A stretch of DNA of 13,047 nucleotides from Euperipatoides rowelli. Its lineage: Eukaryota > Onychophora > Udeonychophora > Euonychophora > Peripatopsidae. Shown piece by piece: positions 1 to 7,848 of the stretch. Location: the NCBI GenBank assembly GCA_003024985.2, contig PXIH01S0040883.1; one strand, given 5' to 3'. Under the pieces are notes generated by a model. It was not told where the DNA came from. It worked only from the letters and a program-made list of their open reading frames with translations, and made no database searches. A program made the translations under genes and the position numbers. Each line of letters opens with the position of its first letter. Positions within the stretch are counted from its first letter, which is position 1.

Positions 1-410
1 ATAACTCATGAACCAAAAGTCATATCCACAAATCATTTGCTGCAATTTTTTTATCAACTCAAAAAGTTTTTTTACATGTTATTACTAGGTCTCTCCATGG
101 ACCCCTTTTGTTGCACGCAACATCAACCTTTTGACTAAGAAAAGTTCAATGAAAATCAAAATTCCTCGTGCAAACTCTGAAAGATACTTGCTTTATAACA
201 TCCTCCTATTCACCTAAAACAAAAGTAGTCAAACTCCAATTGTGAAAACAGTTAAAAAAACTGAACTGTGCGATGGCACAGCCGATTATAGGCATGTGGT
301 ATTTACGCTAAATATTTTTTTAATGTTTTATTTAGTAAACCATAGTGTGATGTTATACAATTTTCAAATGGTGATCATAAATGTTTCAATAACTGTTTGA
401 GATTGGAAAT
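1..410. other. AT-rich stretch, no gene recognised
   Basis: No reading frame of meaningful length and no recognisable element was found. The stretch near 88-135 is less AT-rich, but I could not match it to a family. Confidence 0.6.
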
Positions 411-626
411 AATGGTTTTCTCTGTCAAGCTTTGCAACAGTTGTTCGAGTCTCAAAAAGGTACCGTACGTTATGAAATGGAGGACATTTTTGATAATCAC
501 ATGCTATTCAGAATGGTCAATGTTTTAATATCATGCCAGAGATTTATCCTTATGATTGCATTATTGCCAGCCTTTAAACCTCTTAATCAAAGTGCAATTA
601 ACAATGTATATAAGAAACTTGATTAA
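411..626 (+). CDS. Unrecognised short ORF, possible terminal exon or fossil
   Basis: An open frame of about 71 codons runs to a TAA at 624-626. An ATG-less start is likely: the first plausible start inside it is a TTG at 432, so this is not convincing as a complete gene. The preceding sequence (TTTTCTCTGTCAAG, ending at 430) resembles a splice acceptor, and an AATAAA lies 260 bases past the stop, so a last exon of a plus-strand gene is possible. The predicted peptide is mixed in composition, not low complexity: an acidic stretch (EMEDIFDNH) is followed by a hydrophobic segment (FILMIALLPAF) and a Lys/Asn-rich end. I do not recognise the family. It could equally be a transposon remnant or chance. 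Confidence 0.25.
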   Translation, partial: NGFLCQALQQLFESQKGTVRYEMEDIFDNHMLFRMVNVLISCQRFILMIALLPAFKPLNQSAINNVYKKLD

Positions 627-884
627 AAAATGATCTCACAGGTATATTTGCAGGATTGGCGCTTTTGGAATGTATTTCGTTCCATCGGTACTAGCCTACT
701 GTTGTGAGTGGCCCATGTAGTTTAACGAGGAAGATTTTATATATTCTGGATCCTGAAGCAATGGGAATGAATAGTGAAACATGGAACATTGACTTTATTT
801 AAAATTTAGTTTTCATATTATCAAAGCTTTATTTATAGAAATAAAAACCTGAATATTGAATTCATTGTAATAGAATGATGTCTT

Positions 885-890
885 AATAAA
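885..890 (+). promoter_or_regulatory. Candidate polyadenylation hexamer AATAAA
   Basis: An exact AATAAA lies downstream of the unrecognised ORF. In DNA this AT-rich the hexamer is common by chance, so the call depends on the ORF being real. Confidence 0.2.
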
Positions 891-1069
891 GTAAAGTTTT
901 TAAAAAAAGTTAAAAAAACCGTGTTGGAGTATATCAAGTAAAGCACTAAGAAATCGCCAATGTACAAAAGGAAGAAACGTAATATAATAATTACAGAAGC
1001 ACGGTATGCTCAAATGACTGCAAATGAATTAATCACTTAAAGTGGTAGTGCTGATTCTCGGGACTTCAG

Positions 1070-1089
1070 TTTTTTTTTTTAAAAAAAAA
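1070..1089. repeat. T11A9 homopolymer junction
   Basis: A run of 11 T is followed directly by 9 A, forming a self-complementary block. Two more blocks of the same design lie at 1491-1512 and 3092-3110. Confidence 0.95.
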
Positions 1090-1105
1090 GATATATAAGT
1101 TGAAC

Positions 1106-1119
1106 AAAAAGGCACTGTC
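1106..1119 (+). repeat. Left target-site duplication of SINE
   Basis: AAAAAGGCACTGTC is repeated exactly at 1404-1417, on the other side of the SINE. This 14-bp duplication is the footprint of LINE-mediated retroposition. Confidence 0.92.
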
Positions 1120-1403
1120 TGTCTCGGTTCCATGGTTGAGCGGATTCACTTCCGCTTGACGAACCGAAGGCATATGCTGAGGTGTACAGGTTCGCGCCTC
1201 GGCTTGGGTATTTAAGGAACGNTTTTTTCCCTAGCTGTAACAGCTCGCTTTGGGTTTTTCCAAGTACGCTGCCCTTGTTAACATCTTAGGAACCTGTTTC
1301 TGGTGTATTGTAAAATTTATCTGGCGTATTTAAATTGTTTAACCTCAAAAAAATACATCTCTTCTCCCATTGGAGGGGAGATTTATTTATTTATTTTTTT
1401 TTT
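1120..1403 (+). mobile_element. tRNA-derived SINE with perfect target-site duplication
   Basis: A 284-bp short interspersed element starts with a tRNA-like head. An A box (TGGTTGAGCGG, 1133-1143) and a B box (GGTTCGCGCCT, 1189-1199) are spaced as in a class II tRNA with a long variable arm (Leu or Ser type). These are the internal promoter of RNA polymerase III. The acceptor and T stems are degenerate, so this is not a functional tRNA. The body (about 1210-1350) is unrecognised. The 3' end has a potential RNA hairpin (1358-1367 pairing with 1372-1381, two G:U pairs, 4-nt loop) followed by an ATTT-repeat and T-rich tail. Exact 14-bp direct repeats flank it, which sets the boundaries firmly and implies a fairly recent insertion. 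An N at 1222 lies inside. The partner LINE, which would share the 3' tail, is unknown. Confidence 0.9.
1133..1199 (+). promoter_or_regulatory. Pol III type 2 internal promoter (A and B boxes)
   Basis: The A box at 1133-1143 and B box at 1189-1199 resemble the tRNA consensus (TRGCNNAGYNGG and GGTTCGANTCC). The start-to-start spacing is 56 bases, as expected for a Leu/Ser-type tRNA ancestor. They would have driven transcription of the SINE. Confidence 0.8.
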
Positions 1404-1417
1404 AAAAAGGCACTGTC
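1404..1417 (+). repeat. Right target-site duplication of SINE
   Basis: This is an exact copy of the 14 bases at 1106-1119, directly after the T-rich SINE tail. Confidence 0.92.
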
Positions 1418-2340
1418 AAACTATGGGTTTATTTTTGCTCTATTCTAAACTTTGAAAATGTTAATAAGTTGGCAATCTTTCCATGATATGTTTTTTTTTT
1501 AAAAAAAAAAAACTCAATTTGCTTTGAAAAAAGTCCAAATATGAGAGGGTCTGTAAAAAAAATGATATCGAAGTCAATCAACTTGTTATTATTATATTTG
1601 AGGAAGTCTGCCTTCCCCCCAGATAAATAAACTTTTCAACAAACATTTCATTTATTCTCATCTAATTATTAAACAAAACTGCATCCCATTTTTATATTTT
1701 ATATTCCTAATCATTTTCTAATTAAAATCAGTGGGATTCTACAGTGCTTCTAATTCCAAAGGTCTTACTCAATTATAATCTTTACACTACACTCTCCCAC
1801 CTTTTAAGTGGAATGAAACCTCTGAAGTTATTAAATTAATCTTTTACTCAGAATGTAATATGAATGAACGCTATAAGAGCAGATAAAAATGAGAAAACTA
1901 TCACATAGCTTTAGAAAAGAAAAAGATAAAGGTACTAATAATAACCAGTCTAAGGAGAAAATAACTGAGAGAGGGTTTCTCCCACGGAAATTAAATGGCT
2001 TCCTTTGGATGATGTTTTCGTATGGGCTTATAACCAGATTGAAATCAACTCAAAACGATTTATTCAAATGAAGCATTTGCATGGGGAAAATTAAATCATT
2101 ATTTAAATGTGATTCACAATAATGTGTATCGTCATCATAATATGAAATATGTTATTTTAAATAAGGAACTGGCTTTAATCCTGTGTTGCTAGTACTCTTA
2201 ATCCTCAAGGTTTATTTCACATTACAGCATACAATTACAAGGGATTGTAATGGGATTATATTACAGAGTAGAATTTTTTTTTTTTGTTGTTAAACTATCA
2301 TATTCGATTTTTTTTTTTTACTTTTTTTAAACTACAATGT
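1418..2340. other. AT-rich stretch without recognised gene
   Basis: It contains a T10A12 homopolymer junction (1491-1512), and T-rich runs near 2274-2286 and 2309-2319. A 60-codon basic ORF (1889-2071) has no recognisable domain and is judged to be chance. No element boundary could be defined. Confidence 0.6.
1491..1512. repeat. T10A12 homopolymer junction
   Basis: Ten T are followed immediately by twelve A. It is the second of three such blocks in the window. Confidence 0.95.
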
Positions 2341-2550
2341 GATGATATTAGAAGTCAAATAAATTTAAATGTTTTACCCCGGGGCAATCCTGCATAATCT
2401 GTCCCCCACCCCTCTATTATAAAATACTTAAATTATTAAATTAAACGCATAATCTGGCTTCCTTACTTATTTTCATAAAATGTGTAATTTACATCTGAAA
2501 TGGACTCCAGTTTAGGTTCCCTCCTAATAGACTAAGGCCGCTATTGATCA

Positions 2551-2637
2551 AATGCAGAAAGGATGAAGGGTTTAGCTAAAATATGTTTATATTAGCTAAA
2601 ACATATTTTAGGCTCAGCCCTTCATCCTTTCTGCATT
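2551..2637. repeat. 87-bp hairpin, 20-bp perfect outer stem plus 13-bp inner stem
   Basis: AATGCAGAAAGGATGAAGGG (2551-2570) is exactly complementary to 2618-2637. After a short imperfect section, CTAAAATATGTTT (2576-2588) pairs exactly with 2599-2611 across a 10-nt loop. The stem is unusually long and clean for neutral DNA. It could be the core of the foldback element, a young inverted duplication, or a small-RNA-like precursor. Nothing in the sequence shows that it is transcribed. Confidence 0.9.
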
Positions 2638-2689
2638 CGCCTGAATATCAGTTTTTTTAATAATTTTAATATTGCAAAAGATAACTAAC

Positions 2690-2735
2690 CTTTGCCCTGA
2701 ACCCTAACTCCAACTATGTGTGAAATATACTTAGA
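2690..2735 (-). repeat. CCCTAA-type dispersed repeat, copy 1
   Basis: The segment reads CTAACCTTTGCCCTGAACC followed by CTAACTCC. It resembles the copies at 2945-3008 and, in the opposite orientation, near 12510-12550. It is a degenerate interspersed repeat, not a telomere array. Confidence 0.5.
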
Positions 2736-2742
2736 TTTAAAA

Positions 2743-2753
2743 GGGGGGGGGGG
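2743..2753 (+). repeat. G11 homopolymer
   Basis: Eleven consecutive G adjoin the right inverted arm of the foldback element. The left arm has only a broken C run, so the homopolymer has probably expanded. Confidence 0.9.
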
Positions 2754-2944
2754 CAGATTATGCAGGATTGCTTTAGCCCGGTTTGTAATTTCTGAAAATA
2801 TGATAAACTATCTTAACAAGCTGTAGGTCAGGATCCGTTATCTGCCCACCAACATAATTAACATTAGGAGTATCGCGACAACTAAAATATAGCAGCGTGT
2901 GGAATTAGTATTTTCTTTCACCGATTTTAGTATATTTTCTTTAC

Positions 2945-3008
2945 AGTCCTAACCTTACCATAACCCTGAACACTAGGGTAATCTAGAGTGAAATAATCCT
3001 TTTCTGAG
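2945..3008 (+). repeat. CCCTAA-type dispersed repeat, copy 2
   Basis: CTAACCTTACCATAACCCTG is followed about 20 bases later by GTGAAATAATCCTTT. Both parts recur in the same order on the minus strand of 12446-12550, so this is a real repeat family and not chance low complexity. Confidence 0.6.
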
Positions 3009-3303
3009 CGCCAATTTTGATCATTTTAATTACTGCCATCAGCCATAAACTGTAAACTGGATCAATTCTAATACACTTGAGATTGTTTTTGTTTTTTTTT
3101 TAAAAAAAAACCCTTCAAGCTTGGATAGAGCGAGACAGAGTCTGAAACCCAGTCTGAGATTATTAGAATCCTCTACAGAGTAATAAAAGACGGAAATGAA
3201 GAAAAAAAACATACAATAAAAAAAGATTTTAAAAGCCTAATTTTAGCTAGACCTTCATCTGAAGTGCTTTTAAAGGTCAATTGTTAGATAGAAAATCAAT
3301 CAT
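3009..3303. other. No gene; possible body of reverse-strand SINE
   Basis: It includes the T10A9 junction (3092-3110). If the tRNA-like head at 3304-3382 is a SINE, its body would extend through here on the minus strand, but no tail or duplication defines the end. Confidence 0.4.
3092..3110. repeat. T10A9 homopolymer junction
   Basis: Ten T are followed directly by nine A. It is the third of three near-identical blocks. Confidence 0.95.
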
Positions 3304-3382
3304 GTCCATAGCAGGATTCAAACCTGCGATGTCTGGGTTTTATATTTTAAAGTCAGCATGTTGCCATCTGCACAATGAAGAC
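3304..3382 (-). repeat. tRNA-like sequence, SINE head or tRNA pseudogene
   Basis: On the minus strand, a B box GGTTTGAATCC (3324 down to 3314) sits in a perfect T arm: a 5-bp stem formed by 3323-3327 and 3311-3315 with a 7-nt loop. An A-box-like TTGTGCAGATGG lies 40 bases upstream (3375 down to 3364). The 7-nt ends at 3376-3382 and 3304-3310 can pair at five of seven positions, as an acceptor stem would. The anticodon stem does not pair, and the region around it (GACTTTAAAAT) is reminiscent of a Lys-type tRNA only loosely. It is therefore either an old tRNA pseudogene or, more likely, the head of a SINE whose body runs towards 3110. Confidence 0.6.
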
Positions 3383-3769
3383 AATGACAGTAGCTATGCT
3401 ACCTCAATGCCTGGAAACATCTTTTTTTTTTCAGCATTTAAGAAATAGGCATGGCCGACTTAAAGATCTTGTATAATCAAAGTAGAAATTATGGAGAGGA
3501 AGTAGTGCCTAGACAGAAGTTAGACCATTTGGCACATGTAAACATCAATGAAGTCTATTTCCTCCACCATTTTGGATTTTGATTATGAAGCAGTATGGGT
3601 ACTCCTAAGAATCCCGACCCTTTTACTCTGGGTAGTCAGATAGTGCTCAGAGTTTATTAAAATTGTGACAGTGCCTGCTCTGGTTTTTTTTAAATCTGAC
3701 TTCTCTGATGTAGAGCGTGTTCTGGTGTACTCCTAGTGTTCGAAATTTTAAAAAAAACATACCAAAGAA

Positions 3770-3840
3770 CAGCGATTTTTAACCTTTGGTCCAAGGATCC
3801 TAATGGTTCACGATGTCTAATCATCGGTTCCATGAGTACC
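3770..3840 (+). mobile_element. Solitary hAT-like terminus
   Basis: CAGCGATTTTTAACCTTTGG followed by TCCAAGGATCC and, further on, GGTTCCATGAG resembles the 5' ends of many hAT elements (CAGCGGTTCTCAACC, then GGTCC-type short repeats). No matching inverted end or 8-bp duplication of the flank (CCAAAGAA) was found downstream. It is a truncated element or a chance resemblance. Confidence 0.35.
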
Positions 3841-4412
3841 TCTATATTTAGGCTAATTTACAAAAATTAATCAAACACTCTCATGATTTAAATATGAGTG
3901 TGCACACTTTCACCGACAATATATAACAGTTGGTAATCATCATGACATTATTTGCGTGCATTTACATATAGGTAGGATTGTGTAAGCAATAACTTTACTT
4001 TTTTTTTCAAACAGATGGCAGGATTATTCATACCTCATAATTCTTGCACCTGCCGACTTGATGGCTTCATTCTTTTTTTCCTGGAATTGTGGTGGTGCTA
4101 GAATGATATTCAACCAAATATTTCCAATCTGTCGCCAGAATGCAGCACCCACAATCAAATTAATGTAAAAGAATTTCTGTTTTTAAATTTTGTACTTTTT
4201 CCCCAAGTTTTTATTTATATTTTCTAAATATTTCCAGCTTGTCACAATAAATATTTTTTTTTATAAAACCCTTTATTTATTTAGTGAAAATTATACAATT
4301 GCAGTGCATGATATTAACAGGTGCCTAATGTGCACTAAATTTGTTGTGGGCTATTTAATTTTAATTCCAAGTCGCCCTCATGGCTCCTGGCATTTTAATA
4401 GGTATATGGCAT
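3841..4412. other. AT-rich stretch without recognised gene
   Basis: A 76-codon ORF (4190-4420) is rich in Phe, Tyr and Ile, as expected of translated AT-rich DNA, and has no domain. If the hAT-like end at 3770 is real, some of this may be its decayed interior. Confidence 0.5.
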
Positions 4413-4414
4413 TA

Positions 4415-4667
4415 CAGTAAAACCTGCCAGTTCAAAAGTCTGCCCAGTCTGATCATCTAATAGGCTGAAGTACAATGGTAGGTCTGAGATTCAGACAATA
4501 GTACTCTAGCATCTGGATCTCAGGCATACAATTATCCTGCAGCTTATTAGACAATAAAAATAAAATAAAAAATTAATGGATTATATAGAAATTCTGTACA
4601 ATCCGAACAACTCGACAGTCCGAACACGGCTTGGTCCAGATTAATTTGGACTAGAGGGATTTTACTG
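4415..4667. mobile_element. pogo/Tigger-like MITE flanked by TA
   Basis: A 253-bp element begins CAGTAAAACCTGCCAGTTC and ends GAGGGATTTTACTG. The inverted ends share CAGTAAAA plus scattered further positions, and each is directly flanked by TA (4413-4414 and 4668-4669), the target duplicated by Tc1/mariner/pogo transposases. The right half also carries ACAATCCGAACAACTCGAC and GACAGTCCGAACACGG, typical of Tigger-like ends in which short CCGAA motifs repeat. There is no coding capacity, so it would have been mobilised by a transposase made elsewhere. An AATAAAAT simple repeat (4553-4575) lies inside. Confidence 0.7.
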
Positions 4668-4669
4668 TA

Positions 4670-5120
4670 TTTGTATTCTTTTAACATGAAATTTTCATTC
4701 TTTTAACATACAATAATAAACGTATATTAAAAAAATGATAGACTAGACTAACAAAGTAAAGCAAAATGTCTTACTCCTTTGCTCGATTTTAAGTTATGAC
4801 AATGTTATAATCTCTCCTGTTTTTGAAAACGTCAAAATGGCTTAACAGTATTGATTTGCCTAACCTACATACCCCAAAAATTCTCTTATTTTCATATTAG
4901 CTGTTATCATTGGTATCTTAATTTAAAGTTGTACTCTTTACCCGAATGTTCTCCACACTAATATACTTCTATGGGCCATCATAATTTCTTAATTTGCATA
5001 TCTGATTTCTTCTGTGGTTGCAGTTCTTTATTACTCTTAACAGAATCTAAAATTACGGATTTCATTAGGCTATACCAGGGCTATACAAGTATTCATTACA
5101 TTAAGCCTCTTAAACATATT
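4670..5120. other. AT-rich stretch without recognised gene
   Basis: Nothing recognisable. The 85-codon ORF starting at 4971 runs through AT-rich DNA and the antisense of the LINE 3' untranslated region, and shows no domain. Confidence 0.5.
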
Positions 5121-5127
5121 ATATTAT

Positions 5128-5250
5128 GTTATTTATTATTATTAACAATATTTACATTATATATATTTTATAAAAACTGTATCCTTAGCTCTTCCAGATA
5201 TAGGGTACATTACAATATAGAAATATGAAACAATTTAAAATAAAAATGTA
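5128..5250 (-). mobile_element. 3' untranslated region and TAA-rich tail of minus-strand LINE
   Basis: Read on the minus strand, the sequence after the C-terminal stop of the RT fossil continues for about 100 bases and reaches TAATAATAATAAATAA (plus 5130-5146). A short TAA-repeat tail is typical of I/CR1-like non-LTR elements. The exact end is uncertain and no target-site duplication was located. Confidence 0.45.
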
Positions 5251-6117
5251 TTAATCATTATTGAGGTTTCTAGTAGAATTAATGGGAGAATTGTAAAATC
5301 TTTTGTTCTGTAATGAGGGAGTACTTATTTATTTGAGTTTCTAGAAATCCTTCCAGATGATGTCCCTTGTTTAGGGGGCAAAAATTGTAGGAAGCTGGTA
5401 AACAATGATTCAGCTAACTTCACAGATAACATAACTCTTCTGTCAGACAAGAATTGGAGGTCCAACTGTTTTAATGCATAATCATTATTTTCTTAGCTAT
5501 TACCAAGTATGATTCGAAAAGCTCTTCTTTAAACAGACTCCAAATAATTAATTTGGTTCTTGGTTAGGGATGGGTTCCAAACAGGAGTGCAATACTCCAA
5601 TGAGGGTCGGATGTATATAAAAAATGAAACCCTCGTGGTAACAATATCTGCATTAAGTCTTTTCAATTTGTATAAAATGAACATGGATTTATTTGCCTTT
5701 TTGACAACAAATTTTATGAGTATTCCATCTCAAGTCTCCCTGAATCCTCACCCCCAATATCTTTACACAGTTAACCTCTTTCAACATCAATTCATCTATA
5801 TAAACCATAGGTTGAAGTTTTTACCTAAGAAAGTTCTGACTGATTATACAGCATTTATCCGGATTTAGTGGCATGTTGATTTTGTCAACCTGTTTAATAA
5901 GGTTATTGATTAGAATATGGGGTTCTTGTAAATTAATAATATTGATGATGCATGAAATCGTGAGGTCATCAACAAATTTAGGATGATAGATCATATCCCC
6001 TGCAATGTCATTTACCATTACGGCAAATATGAGACCTCCCAATACAGGGCCTTGGGGTATGCCATTGGAGGAAGTAAATTTGTACCAGGACTGATCTATT
6101 GGGTTTATTCTCCATCA
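5251..6117 (-). pseudogene. Decayed non-LTR retrotransposon ORF2: reverse transcriptase and C-terminal region
   Basis: This encoded the polymerase of a LINE, which copies its own RNA into DNA at the insertion site. Reading 5' to 3' on the minus strand: SNGIPQGPVLGGLIF (RT motif B, near 6030-6075); VNDI; KFVDDLTI, the catalytic FVDD (5976-5965), intact; LNPDKC; VKILGVRIQGDLRWNTH; a frameshift near 5705-5722; then IYIRPSLEYCTPVWNPSL, LESV, RRAFRIILGN, QLDLQFLSDRRVM, a second frameshift near 5300-5310, and RFYNSPINSTRNLNND with a TAA at 5253-5251. This motif order matches the RT thumb and C-terminus of Jockey/CR1/I-type elements. In-frame stops occur at about 5823-5821, in the post-ESV segment, after LGN and near 5330. 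Everything upstream of motif B is missing (stop just before WRINPIDQSW), so the copy is 5' truncated, as usual for LINEs. The clade cannot be fixed by eye. Confidence 0.92.
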
Positions 6118-6270
6118 AAAAGGTGTTAGTGGAATATTTATAGAAATTTTGAAAATTTTAATAAATTTTTTATCGCATAAAGCTATAAAAAATAATATAT
6201 AATATATAGAAATATTTCCTCTCTTCGTACACTAACTATAATATACTATCTCTTTTTTAAGTCATTATTT

Positions 6271-6278
6271 CTATATAC
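6271..6278 (+). repeat. Left 8-bp duplication of hAT element (CTATATAC)
   Basis: It matches CTATGTAC at 6647-6654 at seven of eight positions. hAT transposases duplicate 8 bp. Confidence 0.6.
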
Positions 6279-6646
6279 CAGAGATGCATTACCAGCCGAT
6301 CATGATCTACCAGTCGATCATATGTTTTTAGATGGCATATCTTTCTATTCCTTCAATTACATGTACTTAAAATCTTTTTTTTATATTATTTTTCTATTCG
6401 AATATATACCTTACAAGTTTACATTTTGATATTTATTTTGTTTGAATTCTATTATAAAATTTATATGTTTTTGTTTTATATGTATTTCATTCTTATTGAT
6501 TTGTTTATATTTTTATAGTTTGTTCCAAATTTAATAAAAGTTGAAATCAGAATCTAATTTTGTATTTTTTCCTGCACATATGGGTAGATCATGGGGCTGC
6601 TCAACTAAAAAAAAGTATATTGCGAGACAAAATGTTGAATAGTATG
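6279..6646. mobile_element. hAT-type MITE (GATC-rich termini)
   Basis: A 368-bp non-autonomous element. The left end CAGAGATGCATTACCAGCC continues into CGATCATGATCTACCAGTCG, the decayed form of a GATCGCGATCTACC subterminal repeat common in hAT elements. The right end, read inwards from 6646, is CATACTATTCAACATTTTGT followed by CTCGCAATATACTTT, again the form of a hAT 3' terminus, with GGGTAGATCATGGGG further in (6580-6597). Both ends fit hAT termini better than they fit each other. The flanking 8-bp sites differ by one base, which supports an old insertion. The interior is AT-rich with no transposase. Confidence 0.7.
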
Positions 6647-6654
6647 CTATGTAC
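6647..6654 (+). repeat. Right 8-bp duplication of hAT element (CTATGTAC)
   Basis: It differs from CTATATAC at 6271-6278 only by one G/A change. Confidence 0.6.
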
Positions 6655-7310
6655 AGTACGATAAATTGTAATGTTTTCTTCAATTTATGTAAATGCAACT
6701 ACAAAAAGCTAAAAATTTAACTTCAAATTAGGCTAATATTAGGCTGTCAGTCAGTATAATACCACAGCAATTAAATTTTTTTAAAAAAATATTAATATTT
6801 TCAATAAAACTTATGCAGNCAACTTTTCTATTTTACCATTAATTTCATTTAATATTTGTCATTTTAATAGTTTTGAGCTATTTAAAAAAATGTGTATATA
6901 TATTTGGTCTTAAATTTATATAATACTCAAAAGATTAATCTATTAAATATAATCGATTTAAACTTCCAAATAAGCATTTTAAACTTTCACAATTTCATTC
7001 TTTTTTTTTTTTTAATAATATATTAACAAAAATCATATGTAAATATAGCGGATTATATTTTATAAAAAGTACTACGTTTTAATCAATTCTAACTAGATTA
7101 AAAAAAAAGATAGAACTGGAAAACTAGGCATAAAAGGTATTTGAAGATTGAAAAGAAGAAAAAACGGCTACTTTAACTAGTAAAAAAATTCAATTCAAAT
7201 CAATTCTATATCAACATCTTGGTTTAAGTTTTACAATCGTAACGAATTGAAAAGATACAAAAATCAATATTTTATAATAATAAAATGAAATAAACACAAG
7301 ATAAAATTGA
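6655..7310. other. Very AT-rich stretch without recognised gene
   Basis: It contains runs such as T7A7 near 6774-6787 and a T-run at 7001-7013. An N is present at 6819. No element or coding trace was recognised. Confidence 0.6.
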
Positions 7311-7317
7311 ATATATA

Positions 7318-7430
7318 CAGTGTGTGTGTGTATGTACTGTGTGTGTATATGTGTATAGATATATGTACATGCACAAATATAGATATTATGTACAAACAAT
7401 GTATATACAAACACATAGTATATACCAGGT
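7318..7430. repeat. TG/TA-rich degenerate microsatellite
   Basis: TGTGTGTGTGTATGTACTG and related TG, TA and TGTATA units extend with interruptions. The open frames on both strands here (Tyr, Ile, Cys, His rich) are translations of this repeat. Confidence 0.85.
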
Positions 7431-7848
7431 ATTATGTGTTTATTCAGCAAAAACATGGTACTGTAATTACACATGAAGGCCTAGCCCACAAAGGATGTGG
7501 CCTCCATTTACATAAAATAAAAATAAAGATTTTGATTAGTAAAAACTATTTACAATAAAAATATATACAAAAAAGTTCAATTAGATTCAAGGTGACCCAC
7601 TGGCCTCAAAAGGGTACGTATGTGCAACTTCCAGATAGTAACTTATAGCCAAAACACAAAAATCAATAAGGCTTATTAACACTATAATACAGTTCAAATT
7701 TATTAACGTAGTATTTCATAGTCACAAAAGATCCAAAGAACTTAAAATAAAATAAAAGCAGGCGTGACTTCCAACCTTAAACAAATAGGAGATGCAGCAT
7801 CATCAGGAGATAATACAAAGAACAATAGATGAAAGGATTCCAAACGAA
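7431..7848. other. AT-rich stretch without recognised gene
   Basis: No repeat or coding trace could be supported. A less AT-rich patch at 7475-7505 (GGCCTAGCCCAC) is unexplained. Confidence 0.55.

Larger units (their letters stand above)
627..1105. other. AT-rich stretch with candidate polyadenylation signal
   Basis: No gene was found. AATAAA occurs at 885-890 and is followed by a GT-containing stretch (GTGTTGG near 922). This would be meaningful only if the ORF ending at 626 is a real terminal exon. Confidence 0.4.
2384..2771. mobile_element. Foldback / MITE-like element with 24-bp inverted ends
   Basis: The left arm 2384-2407 (starting GCAATCCTGCATAATCTG, then T and a C run) is the reverse complement of 2748-2771 with a single mismatch. 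Between the arms, roughly central, lies a second nested inverted repeat (2551-2637). This design (long terminal inverted repeats, no coding capacity, about 390 bp) fits a non-autonomous foldback or MITE. Outside the arms, similarity continues weakly (CCGGG on both sides, with a short insertion on the right), so the true ends may lie a few bases out. No clear target-site duplication was found. A CCCTAAC-type sequence (2690-2712) lies within the right half. Superfamily unknown. Confidence 0.65.

Noticed and set aside
1120-1210. Functional tRNA-Leu or tRNA-Ser gene
   Set aside because: The acceptor and T stems do not pair well, and the sequence continues into a SINE body bounded by a target-site duplication.
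1889-2071. 60-codon basic ORF
   Set aside because: It is Lys/Asn/Ser-rich with no domain, in AT-rich DNA. No splice or element context supports it.
2690-2720. Telomeric or interstitial telomere repeat
   Set aside because: CCCTAA words occur but are separated by irregular spacers and recur in a longer dispersed repeat, so this is not a TTAGGG array.
4190-4420. 76-codon ORF with hydrophobic start
   Set aside because: Phe/Tyr/Ile composition is expected from T-rich DNA, and the frame runs into the start of the pogo-like MITE.
4971-5228. 85-codon hydrophobic ORF
   Set aside because: Much of it is antisense to the LINE 3' untranslated region, and no family is recognised.
5560-5868. 102-codon plus-strand ORF
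   Set aside because: It is antisense to the minus-strand RT fossil, whose motifs on the other strand explain the conserved sequence.
7211-7558. Overlapping ORFs on both strands
   Set aside because: They are translations of the TG/TA microsatellite (Tyr-Ile-His/Val-Cys patterns).
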